Of a stretch of 64,000 nucleotides of DNA, positions 56,241 to 64,000 are shown in pieces (the first letter of the stretch is position 1; each line of letters starts with the position of its first letter). Under the pieces are notes generated by a model that saw only the letters and a list, made by a program, of their open reading frames with translations, was not told where the DNA came from and made no database searches. The translations under genes were made by a program, and so were the position numbers. Origin of the DNA: CAZHCG01 sp046484285 (GTDB lineage: Bacteria > Myxococcota_A > Polyangia > JAAYKL01); contig JAWOBP010000156.1 in the NCBI GenBank assembly GCA_046484285.1, positions 5,510 through 69,509 on the forward strand, in the 5' to 3' direction.

Positions 56241-57977
56241 ATGTCGTACCTCGTCCTGGCCCGCAAGTGGAGACCGCAGACCTTCGAGGACGTGGTGGGC
56301 CAGAATCACGTGACGCGCACCCTGGCCAACGCGATCGAGATGGACCGGGTGGCTCACGCCTTCCTCTTCTCCGGAGTGCGGGGCGTGGGCAAGACCTCGC
56401 TGGCGCGGATCCTGGCCAAGGCGCTCAACTGCGAGCACGGCCCGACTCCGCGGCCGTGCGGAGAGTGCGGCTCGTGTCGCACGATCGCGGACGGTGGCGC
56501 GGTGGACGTGATCGAGATCGACGGCGCATCCAACAACTCGGTGGACGACATCCGCGAGCTGCGCGAGACCGTCCCCTACCGGCCGGCGCTGGGGCGCTAC
56601 AAGATCTACGTGATCGACGAGGTCCACATGCTCTCGGCCAGCGCCTTCAACGCGCTACTCAAGACGCTCGAGGAGCCTCCGCCCCACGTCAAGTTCATCT
56701 TCGCCACCACCGAGCCGCACAAGATCCCGGCCACGATTCTCTCGCGCTGCCAGCGCTACGACTTCAGGAGAATCTCGACCCCGGCCGTGGTGGAGCGCGT
56801 GCGCGCCATCCTGGACAGCGAGGAGATCGAGGCCGACGAGGAGGCGCTGGCGATCATCGGGCGCGAGGCCGAGGGTTCGATGCGCGACGCGCTCTCGCTG
56901 CTGGACCAGGTGCTGGCCGCGGGAACCGGAAAGCTGAGCGGGACCGCGGTCTCCGAGCTGCTCGGCGTGGTCACGCGCAGGGTGCACTACGACGTCTCCG
57001 CGGCGCTGCTCGCGGGCGATCCGCGCCGCTGCCTCGAAATCGTGCGCGACGTGGATCGCCAGGGTTTCGAGTCGATCTCGTTCACCCGCGGGCTGCTCGA
57101 GCACCTGCGCAACCTGGTGGTCGCCGGCGTGTGCGGCAGCGAGCCGGGTCTGCTCGACCTGCCGGAGGAGGAGATCGCCGAGCTGGCCGAGCTGGCCGGC
57201 CGCGTCTCCAACGCGACGCTGCACCGCCTGTTCAAGCACTTCGCCGAGGCCTACGAGGAGATCGCCCGCTCGGACCACCCGCGGCTGCTGCTGGAGACGA
57301 CGCTGGCGCGGCTGGCCGAGATGGGGGATCTGCTCCCGGCCGCGGAGCTGGTGGGGCGGCTCGAGGCGCTGGCCGGCAAGCCCGGCGCGAGCCCCGGCCG
57401 CGGATCCGGCGGCGGGGGAGGCTCGGGAGGCGGAACGCGCAGCGCCGGAAGCGCCAACGAGCGCGGCGGCCGAAACGCCGGCGAGCCGCCGAAGGTGCGA
57501 GCAGACGGAGGGGGTGCGGCGGATCGGGCGCCGCGCCAGGCGAGCCCCGCGCTCCGGGCGGCGCTGGAGATCGGCTCCTTGCGCGAGGCGCTGGCCGCCT
57601 TCGCCCGGGAGAACCCGGCGATCGCCTCGGTCGTGGAGCGCGCCGAGCCGAGCGTCGACGGAGACGATCTGCTGCGCCTCAGATTCGATCGCGACGACGC
57701 CTTCGCGGTCTCGGTAGCCAGCGACGCCGCTCGCCAACGCCAGATCACCGGCTACCTGGAGCGACGCCTGGGACGCTCGGTGCGACTCGAGGTCGAGCTG
57801 GGCGACCTCGGAGGCTGCAGCGCCGCGGCCCGCGAGAAGCTGGCGCGCCAGGAGCGGCTACGAGAAATCGACACGGAGGCTCGCCAGCACCCGCTGGTGC
57901 GTGGAGTGCTCGACGAGCTGGGTGGAAAGATATCGCGCGTTCGACCACAACACATTGAGGAAGGCGAACGCGGCTGA
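56241..57977 (+). CDS. dnaX: DNA polymerase III subunit gamma/tau
   Basis: A 578-residue clamp-loader ATPase. Walker A 'GVRGVGKT' (45-52), zinc Cys at 64, 73, 76, 79, Walker B 'VIDEVHMLSASAFNALLKTL', 'FIFATTEPHKIPATILSRCQ' (SRC motif). A flexible Gly/Ala linker at ~375-440 precedes a short tau-like C-terminal domain. No clear slippery frameshift signal is seen. ATG 56241 is 4 bp after the MBL stop. First of the conserved dnaX-ybaB-recR order. Confidence 0.97.
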   Translation: MSYLVLARKWRPQTFEDVVGQNHVTRTLANAIEMDRVAHAFLFSGVRGVGKTSLARILAKALNCEHGPTPRPCGECGSCRTIADGGAVDVIEIDGASNNSVDDIRELRETVPYRPALGRYKIYVIDEVHMLSASAFNALLKTLEEPPPHVKFIFATTEPHKIPATILSRCQRYDFRRISTPAVVERVRAILDSEEIEADEEALAIIGREAEGSMRDALSLLDQVLAAGTGKLSGTAVSELLGVVTRRVHYDVSAALLAGDPRRCLEIVRDVDRQGFESISFTRGLLEHLRNLVVAGVCGSEPGLLDLPEEEIAELAELAGRVSNATLHRLFKHFAEAYEEIARSDHPRLLLETTLARLAEMGDLLPAAELVGRLEALAGKPGASPGRGSGGGGGSGGGTRSAGSANERGGRNAGEPPKVRADGGGAADRAPRQASPALRAALEIGSLREALAAFARENPAIASVVERAEPSVDGDDLLRLRFDRDDAFAVSVASDAARQRQITGYLERRLGRSVRLEVELGDLGGCSAAAREKLARQERLREIDTEARQHPLVRGVLDELGGKISRVRPQHIEEGERG

Positions 57978-58022
57978 CAGCGCCGGCCGGCGTAAGAGCG
58001 GCCGGAGAAAAGGAGGCGGAAG

Positions 58023-58361
58023 ATGGCCAAGGGCAGGGGCAGAGCCTTTCGCGGCGGGTTGTCCGGGCTGATGAAGCAGGCCAACCGCATCCAGAAGAAG
58101 CTCGAGACCGTCAAGGAGGAGCTGCGCGAGCAGTCCTGGACGGCCGAGGCGGGCGGAGGCAAGGTCAAGGTGACGATCACGGGCGGCAAGGAGATCACCG
58201 ACATCTCGATCGACGAGGAGCTGGTGAATCCCGAGGACGTCGAGACCCTGCAGGACGTGGTGGTCTCCGCGGTCAACGCCGCGGTCACGCTCGCCGAGGA
58301 GAAGATCGAGGAGGCCTCCGAGGGGGTGACCGGCGGAATGCACCTGCCGGGCATGTTCTGA
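58023..58361 (+). CDS. ybaB: Nucleoid-associated protein YbaB/EbfC
   Basis: A 112-residue dimeric DNA-binding protein: basic Gly-rich N-terminus, 'GLMKQANRIQKKLETVKEEL' helix, 'VKVTITGGKEITDISIDEEL', 'LQDVVVSAVNAAVTLAEEK' and a Gly/Met-rich end. Fits YbaB length and pattern. AAAAGGAGG precedes ATG 58023. Lies between dnaX and recR. Confidence 0.96.
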   Translation: MAKGRGRAFRGGLSGLMKQANRIQKKLETVKEELREQSWTAEAGGGKVKVTITGGKEITDISIDEELVNPEDVETLQDVVVSAVNAAVTLAEEKIEEASEGVTGGMHLPGMF

Positions 58362-58367
58362 GGCGCG

Positions 58368-58958
58368 ATGAGCGGCGCGATCCACGAACTGGCCGAGTTG
58401 CTGGCCCGACTGCCCGGAGTGGGCAGGAGAACCGGAGTGCGGCTGGCGTTCCACCTGCTGGAGGCGTCGCCCCGCTACTCGGAACAGCTCGGCGAGGCGA
58501 TCGCCCGGCTGCACCGGCGCGTGGTGCGCTGCTCGCGCTGCGGCAACCTCGACGATTGCGATCCGTGCGGCATCTGCCAGGATCCCGCGCGGGACGAGGG
58601 GACCATCTGCGTGGTCGCCAGCGTTCCCGACCTGTGGGCGCTGGAGGAGTCCTCCTCTTTTCGCGGTCGCTTCCACGTCCTGCACGGGCTGCTCTCCCCG
58701 CTGGACGGCGTCGGTCCCGAGGATCTCCCGCTCGAGGAGCTGAAAGCGCGGGTCGAGGAGAACGCGGTCGAGGAGGTGATCGTCGCCACGCGGCCGTCGG
58801 TCGAGGGGGAGGCTACCGCGATGCTGATCCGAGAGACGCTGGCGGACAGCCCGGCGCGGGTCAGCCGGATCGCCTCGGGCGTGCCGCACGGGGGCGAGCT
58901 CGAGTACGCCGACCGGGTGACGCTGGGGCGCGCCCTGGACGACCGCCGGGAACTCTGA
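58368..58958 (+). CDS. recR: Recombination protein RecR
   Basis: A 196-residue member of the RecFOR gap-repair pathway. HhH region 'LARLPGVGRRTGVRLAFHLL' (12-31), the zinc finger 'CSRCGNLDDCDPCGIC' (55-70), and a Toprim domain ('GTICVVASVPDLWALEES', 'LPLEELKARV', 'VIVATRPSVEGEATAMLI'). Starts 6 bp after ybaB. Confidence 0.96.
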   Translation: MSGAIHELAELLARLPGVGRRTGVRLAFHLLEASPRYSEQLGEAIARLHRRVVRCSRCGNLDDCDPCGICQDPARDEGTICVVASVPDLWALEESSSFRGRFHVLHGLLSPLDGVGPEDLPLEELKARVEENAVEEVIVATRPSVEGEATAMLIRETLADSPARVSRIASGVPHGGELEYADRVTLGRALDDRREL

Positions 58959-58960
58959 CC

Positions 58961-59758
58961 GTGCGCCTTTCGTTTTCGATCGTCTTACTGCCGGCGCTCG
59001 CGCTCGCCGTCGCCTGCGGACCGGTTCCCAGGCCGGCCGACGCCTACGCCAGTGCGCCGGACCTGCTGGCCGACTTCGAAGACCTCCGTTGTGCCGTGCG
59101 CTCGCTGCGCGCCGCGGGGCGTTTCGACCACTTCGACGAGAGCCGACGCGTGCAGGGCGAGGCCCTGGTCTTCGCCGAGCTGCCCGACCGCCTGCGCGTG
59201 GACCTTCTCTCGCCGTTCGGCTCGACCCTCAGCGTGCTGACCGTGGACCGCGGCGAGTTCGCCCTCTCCGACTACCGCGAGCACCGCTTCTACGCCGGGC
59301 CGGCCGATCCGTGCAACATCGCCAGGCTGATCCAGGTACCTCTTTCGCCCGAGGACGTGACGCGCGCGCTGGTCGGGCACACGCCGCTGATCGAGGGCGA
59401 CGCCGAGGTGCGCTGGGATCCCGAAGGGCGCTACCGCGTGACGATCAGCGACGGGCAAAAAGAGCAGGTCCTATGGATCGATCCGGACAGGCGGACCCTC
59501 GCGCTGCGCCGCTCGCGCCTGAAGGACGAGCGGGGCACGATCTTCGACCTGCGCTTCGATCGCTGGCGGGAGGTGGACGGCGCCGCGATTCCTCACGAGA
59601 TCGAAGTGGAGATGCCGCGCGAGGAGGCCCGCTTGCTGCTGCGCTACGACGCGGGCGGCGTCGAGATCAACGTCGATCTGCCCGCCGGCGCCTGGCGGCA
59701 GGAGCTGCCCGCCGGCGCCACGGTCGAGCACGTGACCTGCGCCGATGGCGCTACTTGA
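58961..59758 (+). CDS. Lipoprotein with LolA/LolB-like (DUF4292-type) domain
   Basis: A 265-residue lipoprotein: GTG 58961 is 2 bp after recR. Lipobox Cys ~19 ('LALAVACGP'). The body is a single half-barrel-like domain of long beta strands ('ALVFAELPDRLRVDLLSPFG', 'VLTVDRGEFALSDYREHRFY') and 'ALVGHTPLIEGDAE', typical of DUF4292/LolB-like proteins that carry lipids or lipoproteins. Function not proven. Confidence 0.75.
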   Translation: MRLSFSIVLLPALALAVACGPVPRPADAYASAPDLLADFEDLRCAVRSLRAAGRFDHFDESRRVQGEALVFAELPDRLRVDLLSPFGSTLSVLTVDRGEFALSDYREHRFYAGPADPCNIARLIQVPLSPEDVTRALVGHTPLIEGDAEVRWDPEGRYRVTISDGQKEQVLWIDPDRRTLALRRSRLKDERGTIFDLRFDRWREVDGAAIPHEIEVEMPREEARLLLRYDAGGVEINVDLPAGAWRQELPAGATVEHVTCADGAT

Positions 59759-59783
59759 TTGACGCCGGGTCGACCACTATTGT
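59755..59783 (+). promoter_or_regulatory. Promoter of the C69 dipeptidase
   Basis: TTGATT (59755-59760), exactly 17 bp, TATTGT (59778-59783). It lies 34 bp before ATG 59818 and begins at the stop codon of the LolB-like gene. Confidence 0.6.
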
Positions 59784-59817
59784 CCAAAGCTCCAGTAAAG
59801 CTCGAAAGGAAGACGAG

Positions 59818-61386
59818 ATGCGCAACAAGCTGACTTTCGCGGCGATCGTCGCGACGCTCCTGCTCTCGGCCCGCCCGACTGGCGCCTGCACCTCGATCGT
59901 GGTGGGCAAGGACGCCTCGACCGACGGATCGGTGATCACCACCCACACGGTCGACAGCCACCGCACCAGCACCGACGTGCAGGTCGTGCCGCACGAGAAG
60001 CACGCGCCGGGAGAGACGATCCGGCTGACCAGGCGCAAGGAGGACGACTCCGGTCCGATGCAGCGCTACGGCCGCGAGCCGGTCGGCGAGATACCGCAGG
60101 TGCGCGAGACGTACGGCTACCTCTCGCCGGCCTACGCGCCGATGAACGAGCACCAGCTGGCGATCGGCGAGTCGACCTTCGGCGGCCGCGAGGAGCTGCG
60201 CTCCGAAAAGGGCCTGCTCGACTGCGAGACCACGCAGCGCCTGATGATGGAGCGCGCCGCCACCGCGCGCGAGGCGATCGAGATCGGCGGCGCGCTGATC
60301 GAGAAGCACGGCTGGAACGACGAGGGCGAGGCGCTGACCATCGTCGACCCCGATGAGGCCTGGGTGATGGAGATCGTGGGACCGGGCGAGGGCGAGGTCG
60401 GCGCGATCTGGATCGCCCGGCGCGTGCCCGACGACCACGTCAGCGTCGAGGCCAACGCCTCGCGGATCTGCGAGGTCGACCTGGACGACAGCGAGCGCTT
60501 CATGGCCTCGAAGAACGTGATCTCGGCCGCGGAAAAGAAGGGTTACTGGAATTCCGACGGCGGTGATCCGTTCGAGTTCTGCTGGGCCTACGCTCCCGAG
60601 GGACGGACCGGCTTCGTCGCCTCGCGGCGCGAGTGGCGGGTCTTCGATCTGCTGGCGCCGTCGCTCGAGCTGGATCCCGACCGCAACGTGTTTCCCTTCT
60701 CGATCAAACCGGACGAGAAGGTCTCGGTGGAGCGCGTCATGGAGATCCTGCGCGACACCTACGAGGGTACGCCGTTCGACATGACCGCCGAGTTCACGGT
60801 CACCGACGAGGAGACCGGCAAGACGGTCAAGAGCCCGCTGGCCAACCCGTTCATGCCGTACGACGCCAACAAGCTGTTCGATATCAACGGCGGCTGGGGC
60901 TGGCGCGGAGAGCGCACGATCGCTCGCTGGTACACGATGTATGCCACGATCACCCAGTCCCGCTCCTGGCTGCCCGACCCGGTCGGCGGAATCGTCTGGT
61001 TCGGCTACGACAACACGGCGATGACCACCTACGTTCCGATTTACATCGGAGTCACCGGCCTGCCCGAGGACTACCAGACCGACGGCCGCACGACCGGCTT
61101 CTCGCGCGAGTCGGCCTGGTGGGCGTTCAACCGGGTCGGCACGCTCGCCGCGCACCGCTGGGGCGAGATGAGAGAAGACGTCGCCCGCGTGCGCGACCAG
61201 ATGCAAGAGCAGATGCTCGAACAGATCGAGGAGGTGGACGCCACGGCGAAGAAGCTGCACGCCCGCTCGCCGAAAAAGGCGCGCCGCTACCTGACCGAGT
61301 ACGTGAACAAGGCCTGCGCCTCGGTGGTGGAGGCCTACTGGAAGCTGGGCGATCACCTCTGGACCGCCTACGACGAGAAGTGGTGA
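59818..61386 (+). CDS. Secreted C69 (U34) family dipeptidase
   Basis: A 522-residue Ntn-hydrolase-type peptidase. The signal peptide (1-23) is followed directly by Cys24 ('ACTSIVVGKDASTDGSVITT'), the nucleophile that becomes N-terminal after cleavage. Family motifs: 'NEHQLAIGESTFGGREEL', 'EGEALTIVDPDEAWVMEI', 'VSVEANASRI', 'WLPDPVGGIVWFGYDNTAM' and a helical C-terminus. AGGA precedes ATG 59818. Exported, so it probably acts on peptides outside the cytoplasm. Confidence 0.94.
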   Translation: MRNKLTFAAIVATLLLSARPTGACTSIVVGKDASTDGSVITTHTVDSHRTSTDVQVVPHEKHAPGETIRLTRRKEDDSGPMQRYGREPVGEIPQVRETYGYLSPAYAPMNEHQLAIGESTFGGREELRSEKGLLDCETTQRLMMERAATAREAIEIGGALIEKHGWNDEGEALTIVDPDEAWVMEIVGPGEGEVGAIWIARRVPDDHVSVEANASRICEVDLDDSERFMASKNVISAAEKKGYWNSDGGDPFEFCWAYAPEGRTGFVASRREWRVFDLLAPSLELDPDRNVFPFSIKPDEKVSVERVMEILRDTYEGTPFDMTAEFTVTDEETGKTVKSPLANPFMPYDANKLFDINGGWGWRGERTIARWYTMYATITQSRSWLPDPVGGIVWFGYDNTAMTTYVPIYIGVTGLPEDYQTDGRTTGFSRESAWWAFNRVGTLAAHRWGEMREDVARVRDQMQEQMLEQIEEVDATAKKLHARSPKKARRYLTEYVNKACASVVEAYWKLGDHLWTAYDEKW

Positions 61387-62030
61387 GCCCTCACTCTCCC
61401 GGGCGCCGGAGGCCGGGGGGCGAAAGCGGCGCGCAGCCAGCGGTCGTAGGTCTCGATTCGATCGACGCCGCGGCGGCCGCACATCGCCAGCTGCAGCAGG
61501 TCGCGCGAGGTCAGCTCTTCGCCCCGTCGGCTTGCCGGAGCGCGGAGTCGCTGTCGACGGATGACGAGGACGAGGATAGAGCAGACGCCGTCACGCGGGC
61601 GCCGACGCCGACGCCGACGCCGACTCGAACACCGACACAGACAATTGCCTGGCGAATATCGTTTGCCCAAAACGTATTTTATGCAAATTATATTCGTCAA
61701 TAAAGCTGCGCCAGCAAAAAGGCCGACCACCGGGAAAGAAGCGCTCCTCGGGCTCCACGATGGTCTGTTTTCGCCGAAGAACGCCTGAAAACACTGTAAA
61801 ATCAGCACCTTGAGCGCTCAGGGGCCTCAAAATCGACCATTTTTCGGCTTTTCTCGTCCACAGGGAGCATTTCGTGGGGATCAGCAGCCAATCCAGAGCT
61901 TGGCTGGTACGTGTTTTTTCATTTCTGCTCATCGAATAAAATTAGACATTATGACATATTAGGCAAATAATCTTCTCCGCATTTTTAGCTATTCACTGGC
62001 GGTCGCGTCCCGTTTGCTCGCCGCCGTGGC
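61387..62030 (+). other. Intergenic region with no clear gene
   Basis: 644 bp. The first ~230 bp are GC-rich and contain a (GCCGAC) microsatellite at ~61600-61617 whose frame encodes Asp-Ala repeats followed by 'DSNTDTDN', reminiscent of the Asp-rich lipoprotein linkers, but a stop lies just upstream and no lipobox is seen. On the minus strand a short tail-like frame ('RIETYDRWLRAAFAP') could be a decayed gene end. From ~61650 on the DNA becomes AT-rich (for example the stretch around 61935-61990) with no recognisable feature. Confidence 0.5.
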
Positions 62031-63044
62031 TCACTCCCAGCCTCTCGCGATCCTCTGCTTTTTCTCCCAGGCGTCTCTCTGCTCCAGCAGCTCCTCATAC
62101 GTCGGGCCCTTGGGCTCGCTCTCGAAGGACTTTTCTGCGACTCGTTGCAGCAGCTCGTCGATTGCCGCGAGGTCCGGCTTGCGCGGTACCACGTACTGCC
62201 TGGAATCGTAGATCCGCTCCAGGCGCTGCTCTTCTTGTTCCGCCCAGGAGATCAGCTCGTCATACGTCCAGATACCTTCGTTGCGGATGGCCAGGAGCTC
62301 TTGCGCATCGGCGCGTCTCGTATTGACCTCGCCTCGCTCCAGGATCTCGCCTCCCATGCGGAGCAGACGAATCAGGTGAGCCGCGTGCTTGGTATCGTAG
62401 CCGTGCTCGGACTCCAGCGCGGCGCGATCCGGATTCCTCGTCCTCTTCCAGTCCTCGTACTGCTTCCAGCGAGCACGGGCCGTCTTGTACCTGCGCAGGG
62501 CATCCATCTGCTTGCCGTACAGCTCGTACGGCTCCAGGTCCGCTTGCCCCGCGGTCTCGATCGCAGCCTTGAGCGAATCGAATTCCCGCTGGTCCGCGGG
62601 CAACCCGAACTCCTCCCTGGTCGGCTCGTGATCCGGAGGCTCGAGCAGCCAGGACCTGTGGCCCTTGATCCGCTTGAGCTGGGAGAACGCATACCCCGAA
62701 AAGGAGTGCATCGCCTTTGCCGACAGGAACAGATGCCGTTTCTCCAGCACCTCGTCCATCAGATCGCTTTGGAAGAGGATGCAGTCCTGGGGCATCCAAA
62801 GAAGCTCGATGATGTTCGGATTGGCTTTGATCGCCAGCGCGAAGAACTTCTTGATGCCGTAGAGGGTCACTTCGTCCCGCTTGCTCTCGAGCTGCTCGAA
62901 GTTGAGGCTGGCGCTGAACCAGTAGCGCTTGGGCGGAATGCAGATTCCCCGCACGTCGACGTCGCTGGAGGGCGTGGAGAGGCCGTATGCCCAGCTCCCG
63001 GCGACACCTGCGAAGATAGCGTGCCTGGAGAAATCGAAGCTCAT
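62031..63044 (-). CDS. RlaP-like nucleotidyltransferase (DNA polymerase beta superfamily)
   Basis: A 337-residue nucleotidyltransferase. The catalytic motif 'GSWAYGLSTPSSDVDVRG' at 16-33 (G-S...D-x-D) is that of the PF10127 group; 'FFALAIKANPNIIELLWMP' and 'FSGYAFSQLKRIKGHR' match the RNA-repair-linked RlaP family. 'YDTKHAAHLIRLLRMGGEIL' is another family segment. The ATG at 63044 is chosen; the frame upstream is low-complexity. Neighbours are not RNA-repair genes (no rtcA or rtcB in the window). Confidence 0.85.
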   Translation of the reverse strand: MSFDFSRHAIFAGVAGSWAYGLSTPSSDVDVRGICIPPKRYWFSASLNFEQLESKRDEVTLYGIKKFFALAIKANPNIIELLWMPQDCILFQSDLMDEVLEKRHLFLSAKAMHSFSGYAFSQLKRIKGHRSWLLEPPDHEPTREEFGLPADQREFDSLKAAIETAGQADLEPYELYGKQMDALRRYKTARARWKQYEDWKRTRNPDRAALESEHGYDTKHAAHLIRLLRMGGEILERGEVNTRRADAQELLAIRNEGIWTYDELISWAEQEEQRLERIYDSRQYVVPRKPDLAAIDELLQRVAEKSFESEPKGPTYEELLEQRDAWEKKQRIARGWE

Positions 63045-63694
63045 TGCTCTGCCCGGGTCGGGCCCGCCACCTTTCGATCGCGTCGCCCTCGTCGAAAAGC
63101 CTAGCAGATGCGCTTTGAAAAACCAGACTTCGAGCGCGCTCGAGGCACTCCTGCTGCACCCAGGTTTTCTTTGTCCACTCGACAGGCCGCCTTTCTCCAG
63201 CCCATGCGGATCCCGCGCGGGTCGAACGGGCCGCTTCGGTCGGCCGTCCGATCGAGCCCGGGCGCGAGAAGGCCCGTGCAGGAGCTTCACGGGCTGGAGG
63301 AAAGAAAAGCGCCCGGCCTTTTTCGTCCACGTGATCGGCCGCCTTTCTCCGCCGCTTCGTCGGTTCCGGTCGAGCGGGGATCCGCGCTCGGACCGGTCGC
63401 GTTCTTTGGCGCTGTCCCGCGGGGATTTGGTGCTGATTGTGCTTCGGCGATCGATCCTGGGGTAAAAAACCCGCCAAATCCCCCGTTTTTTTTCAAGGAA
63501 GGGCCGGCTCACCGCCTTGAAATCGGGGTATCGCGATCGAGCGCCGCCCACCAAACCCCCGGCCCGAAACGTTTTCCCCACAGCGCGGATGGCTCCTCTT
63601 CGATAGTGCTTGCAAACCAAAAATTTTTTCGACATAATGTATTTTGAGCCGTCCATCTGGCCGACAAAAAGCACCTGCTCGAAAGGGGGCGAAA
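63045..63694 (+). other. Intergenic region with diverged repeat units
   Basis: 650 bp without a convincing gene. Two related segments are visible: around 63163-63200 (TTTGTCCACTCGACAGGCCG, then CCTTTCTCC) and around 63317-63355 (TTCGTCCACGTGATCGGCCG, then CCTTTCTCC), about 155 bp apart. The last ~200 bp are AT-richer and include a run of eight T (~63486-63493). Neither strand shows a family motif. Confidence 0.5.
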
Positions 63695-64000
63695 ATGAGC
63701 GGCGCGAAAAGACGAAAAATCGGGGGGGGGTACTAATCGCAGGACTCGGGCAGCGCTTGCCGTGGCAGCGGTGTTGCTGCTTCCGAACCCAGGGCTGGCG
63801 CTGGAACCACCCGACCCGTTGGAAGTGCTTTTCGTCGCCAACGGCTGGTACGACCAGGAGGACGACATCGAGGCGCACTTGCTGGACCTGGACCACGAAG
63901 TGACGGTGAAGAAGGATTATCAGGTCTACGGCTCCACGGATCTCAGCGTTTACGACCTGATCGTGATAGCGGAGTTCGCCCCCAACCTGAGCTACTCGGC
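63695..64000 (+). CDS. Secreted protein, N-terminal part only
   Basis: The first 102 residues of a gene running off the window. ATG 63695 follows AAGGGGGCG. The basic N-terminus (MSGAKRRKIGGGTNRRTR) is followed by a hydrophobic stretch ('ALAVAAVLLLPNPGLALE') that fits a signal peptide. The mature part starts 'PLEVLFVANGWYDQEDDIE' and 'YDLIVIAEF', a Rossmann-like start. A run of eight G (63722-63729) lies in the fourth-to-last codons of the basic region. Family not recognised. Confidence 0.7.

Noticed and set aside
56241..57977. Programmed frameshift site in dnaX
   Set aside because: No A-AAA-AAG-like slippery sequence found; the gene appears to make one product.
63460..63495. Terminator ending in eight T near 63.49 kb
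   Set aside because: The T-run has no stable stem directly before it; GGGT-A6-ACCC is too short and misplaced.

Overview
This is a high-GC chromosomal window from a Gram-negative bacterium. Outer-membrane traits are visible: LpxK, an AlgH-family protein, an OmpA-like lipoprotein and many lipobox lipoproteins. The mix of lipoproteins with Asp-Ala-Asp-Ser linkers, a MopE-type metal-binding motif, a Hanks kinase with a PEGA domain, PilZ proteins, an FHA/sigma-54 regulator and mevalonate-pathway kinases points to the Myxococcota or a related former 'deltaproteobacterial' lineage. That placement is inference from gene content; there is no rRNA in the window.

Layout. 0-10.7 kb: carbamate kinase (cut by the window edge), a sulfatase-fold lipoprotein, tRNA-Ala(CGC), a ChaN-like protein, then a tightly packed plus-strand run (YCF48/BNR-like secreted protein, coiled-coil exported protein, PilZ, TPR membrane protein, MopE-like lipoprotein, LpxK). 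10.7-21.2 kb: an orphan FliI/SctN-type ATPase divergent from a Ser/Thr kinase, a second sulfatase-fold protein, a giant propeller-like lipoprotein and a second DxDx-linker lipoprotein, AlgH and an OmpA-like lipoprotein. 21.2-22.9 kb: accessory patch with a DUF763 pseudogene split by a 165-bp MITE and a RHH/PIN toxin-antitoxin pair inside 40-bp direct repeats. 22.9-34.3 kb: eIF2B-like, Nudix and TPR genes, a sulfatase/HEAT fusion, tRNA-Cys(GCA), a (DADS)14 lipoprotein, a TPR protein, a DUF1232 protein and a membrane Fe-S oxidoreductase.

34.3-36.0 kb: GroES, glutaredoxin, a second MITE copy (inverted) and a second PIN toxin-antitoxin pair. 36.0-39.7 kb: a trp attenuator with a Trp-Trp leader peptide before trpB2, two tandem PilZ genes behind a palindromic promoter, an FtsB-like gene and a membrane protein. 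39.8-47.8 kb: a PIN remnant, an FHA/sigma-54 activator with an HD protein, an aminotransferase, then an overlapping operon (membrane protein, PLP desulfhydrase-like, polyprenyl synthase, mevalonate kinase, phosphomevalonate kinase). 47.9-54.5 kb, minus strand: an overlapping operon of RlmN-like radical SAM, FAD oxidoreductase and isochorismatase-like genes, then an AAA remnant, amidase and EF-G-like GTPase. 55-61.4 kb: small membrane protein, MBL hydrolase, dnaX-ybaB-recR, a LolA/B-like lipoprotein and a secreted C69 dipeptidase. 61.4-64 kb: AT-richer sparse DNA around a RlaP-like nucleotidyltransferase and the start of a secreted protein.

The strongest new observations are the trp attenuation system, with a mutually exclusive antiterminator and terminator, and the MITE. 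Removing the MITE together with one CTAG copy restores the DUF763 reading frame exactly. Both MITE copies sit next to a PIN toxin-antitoxin module.
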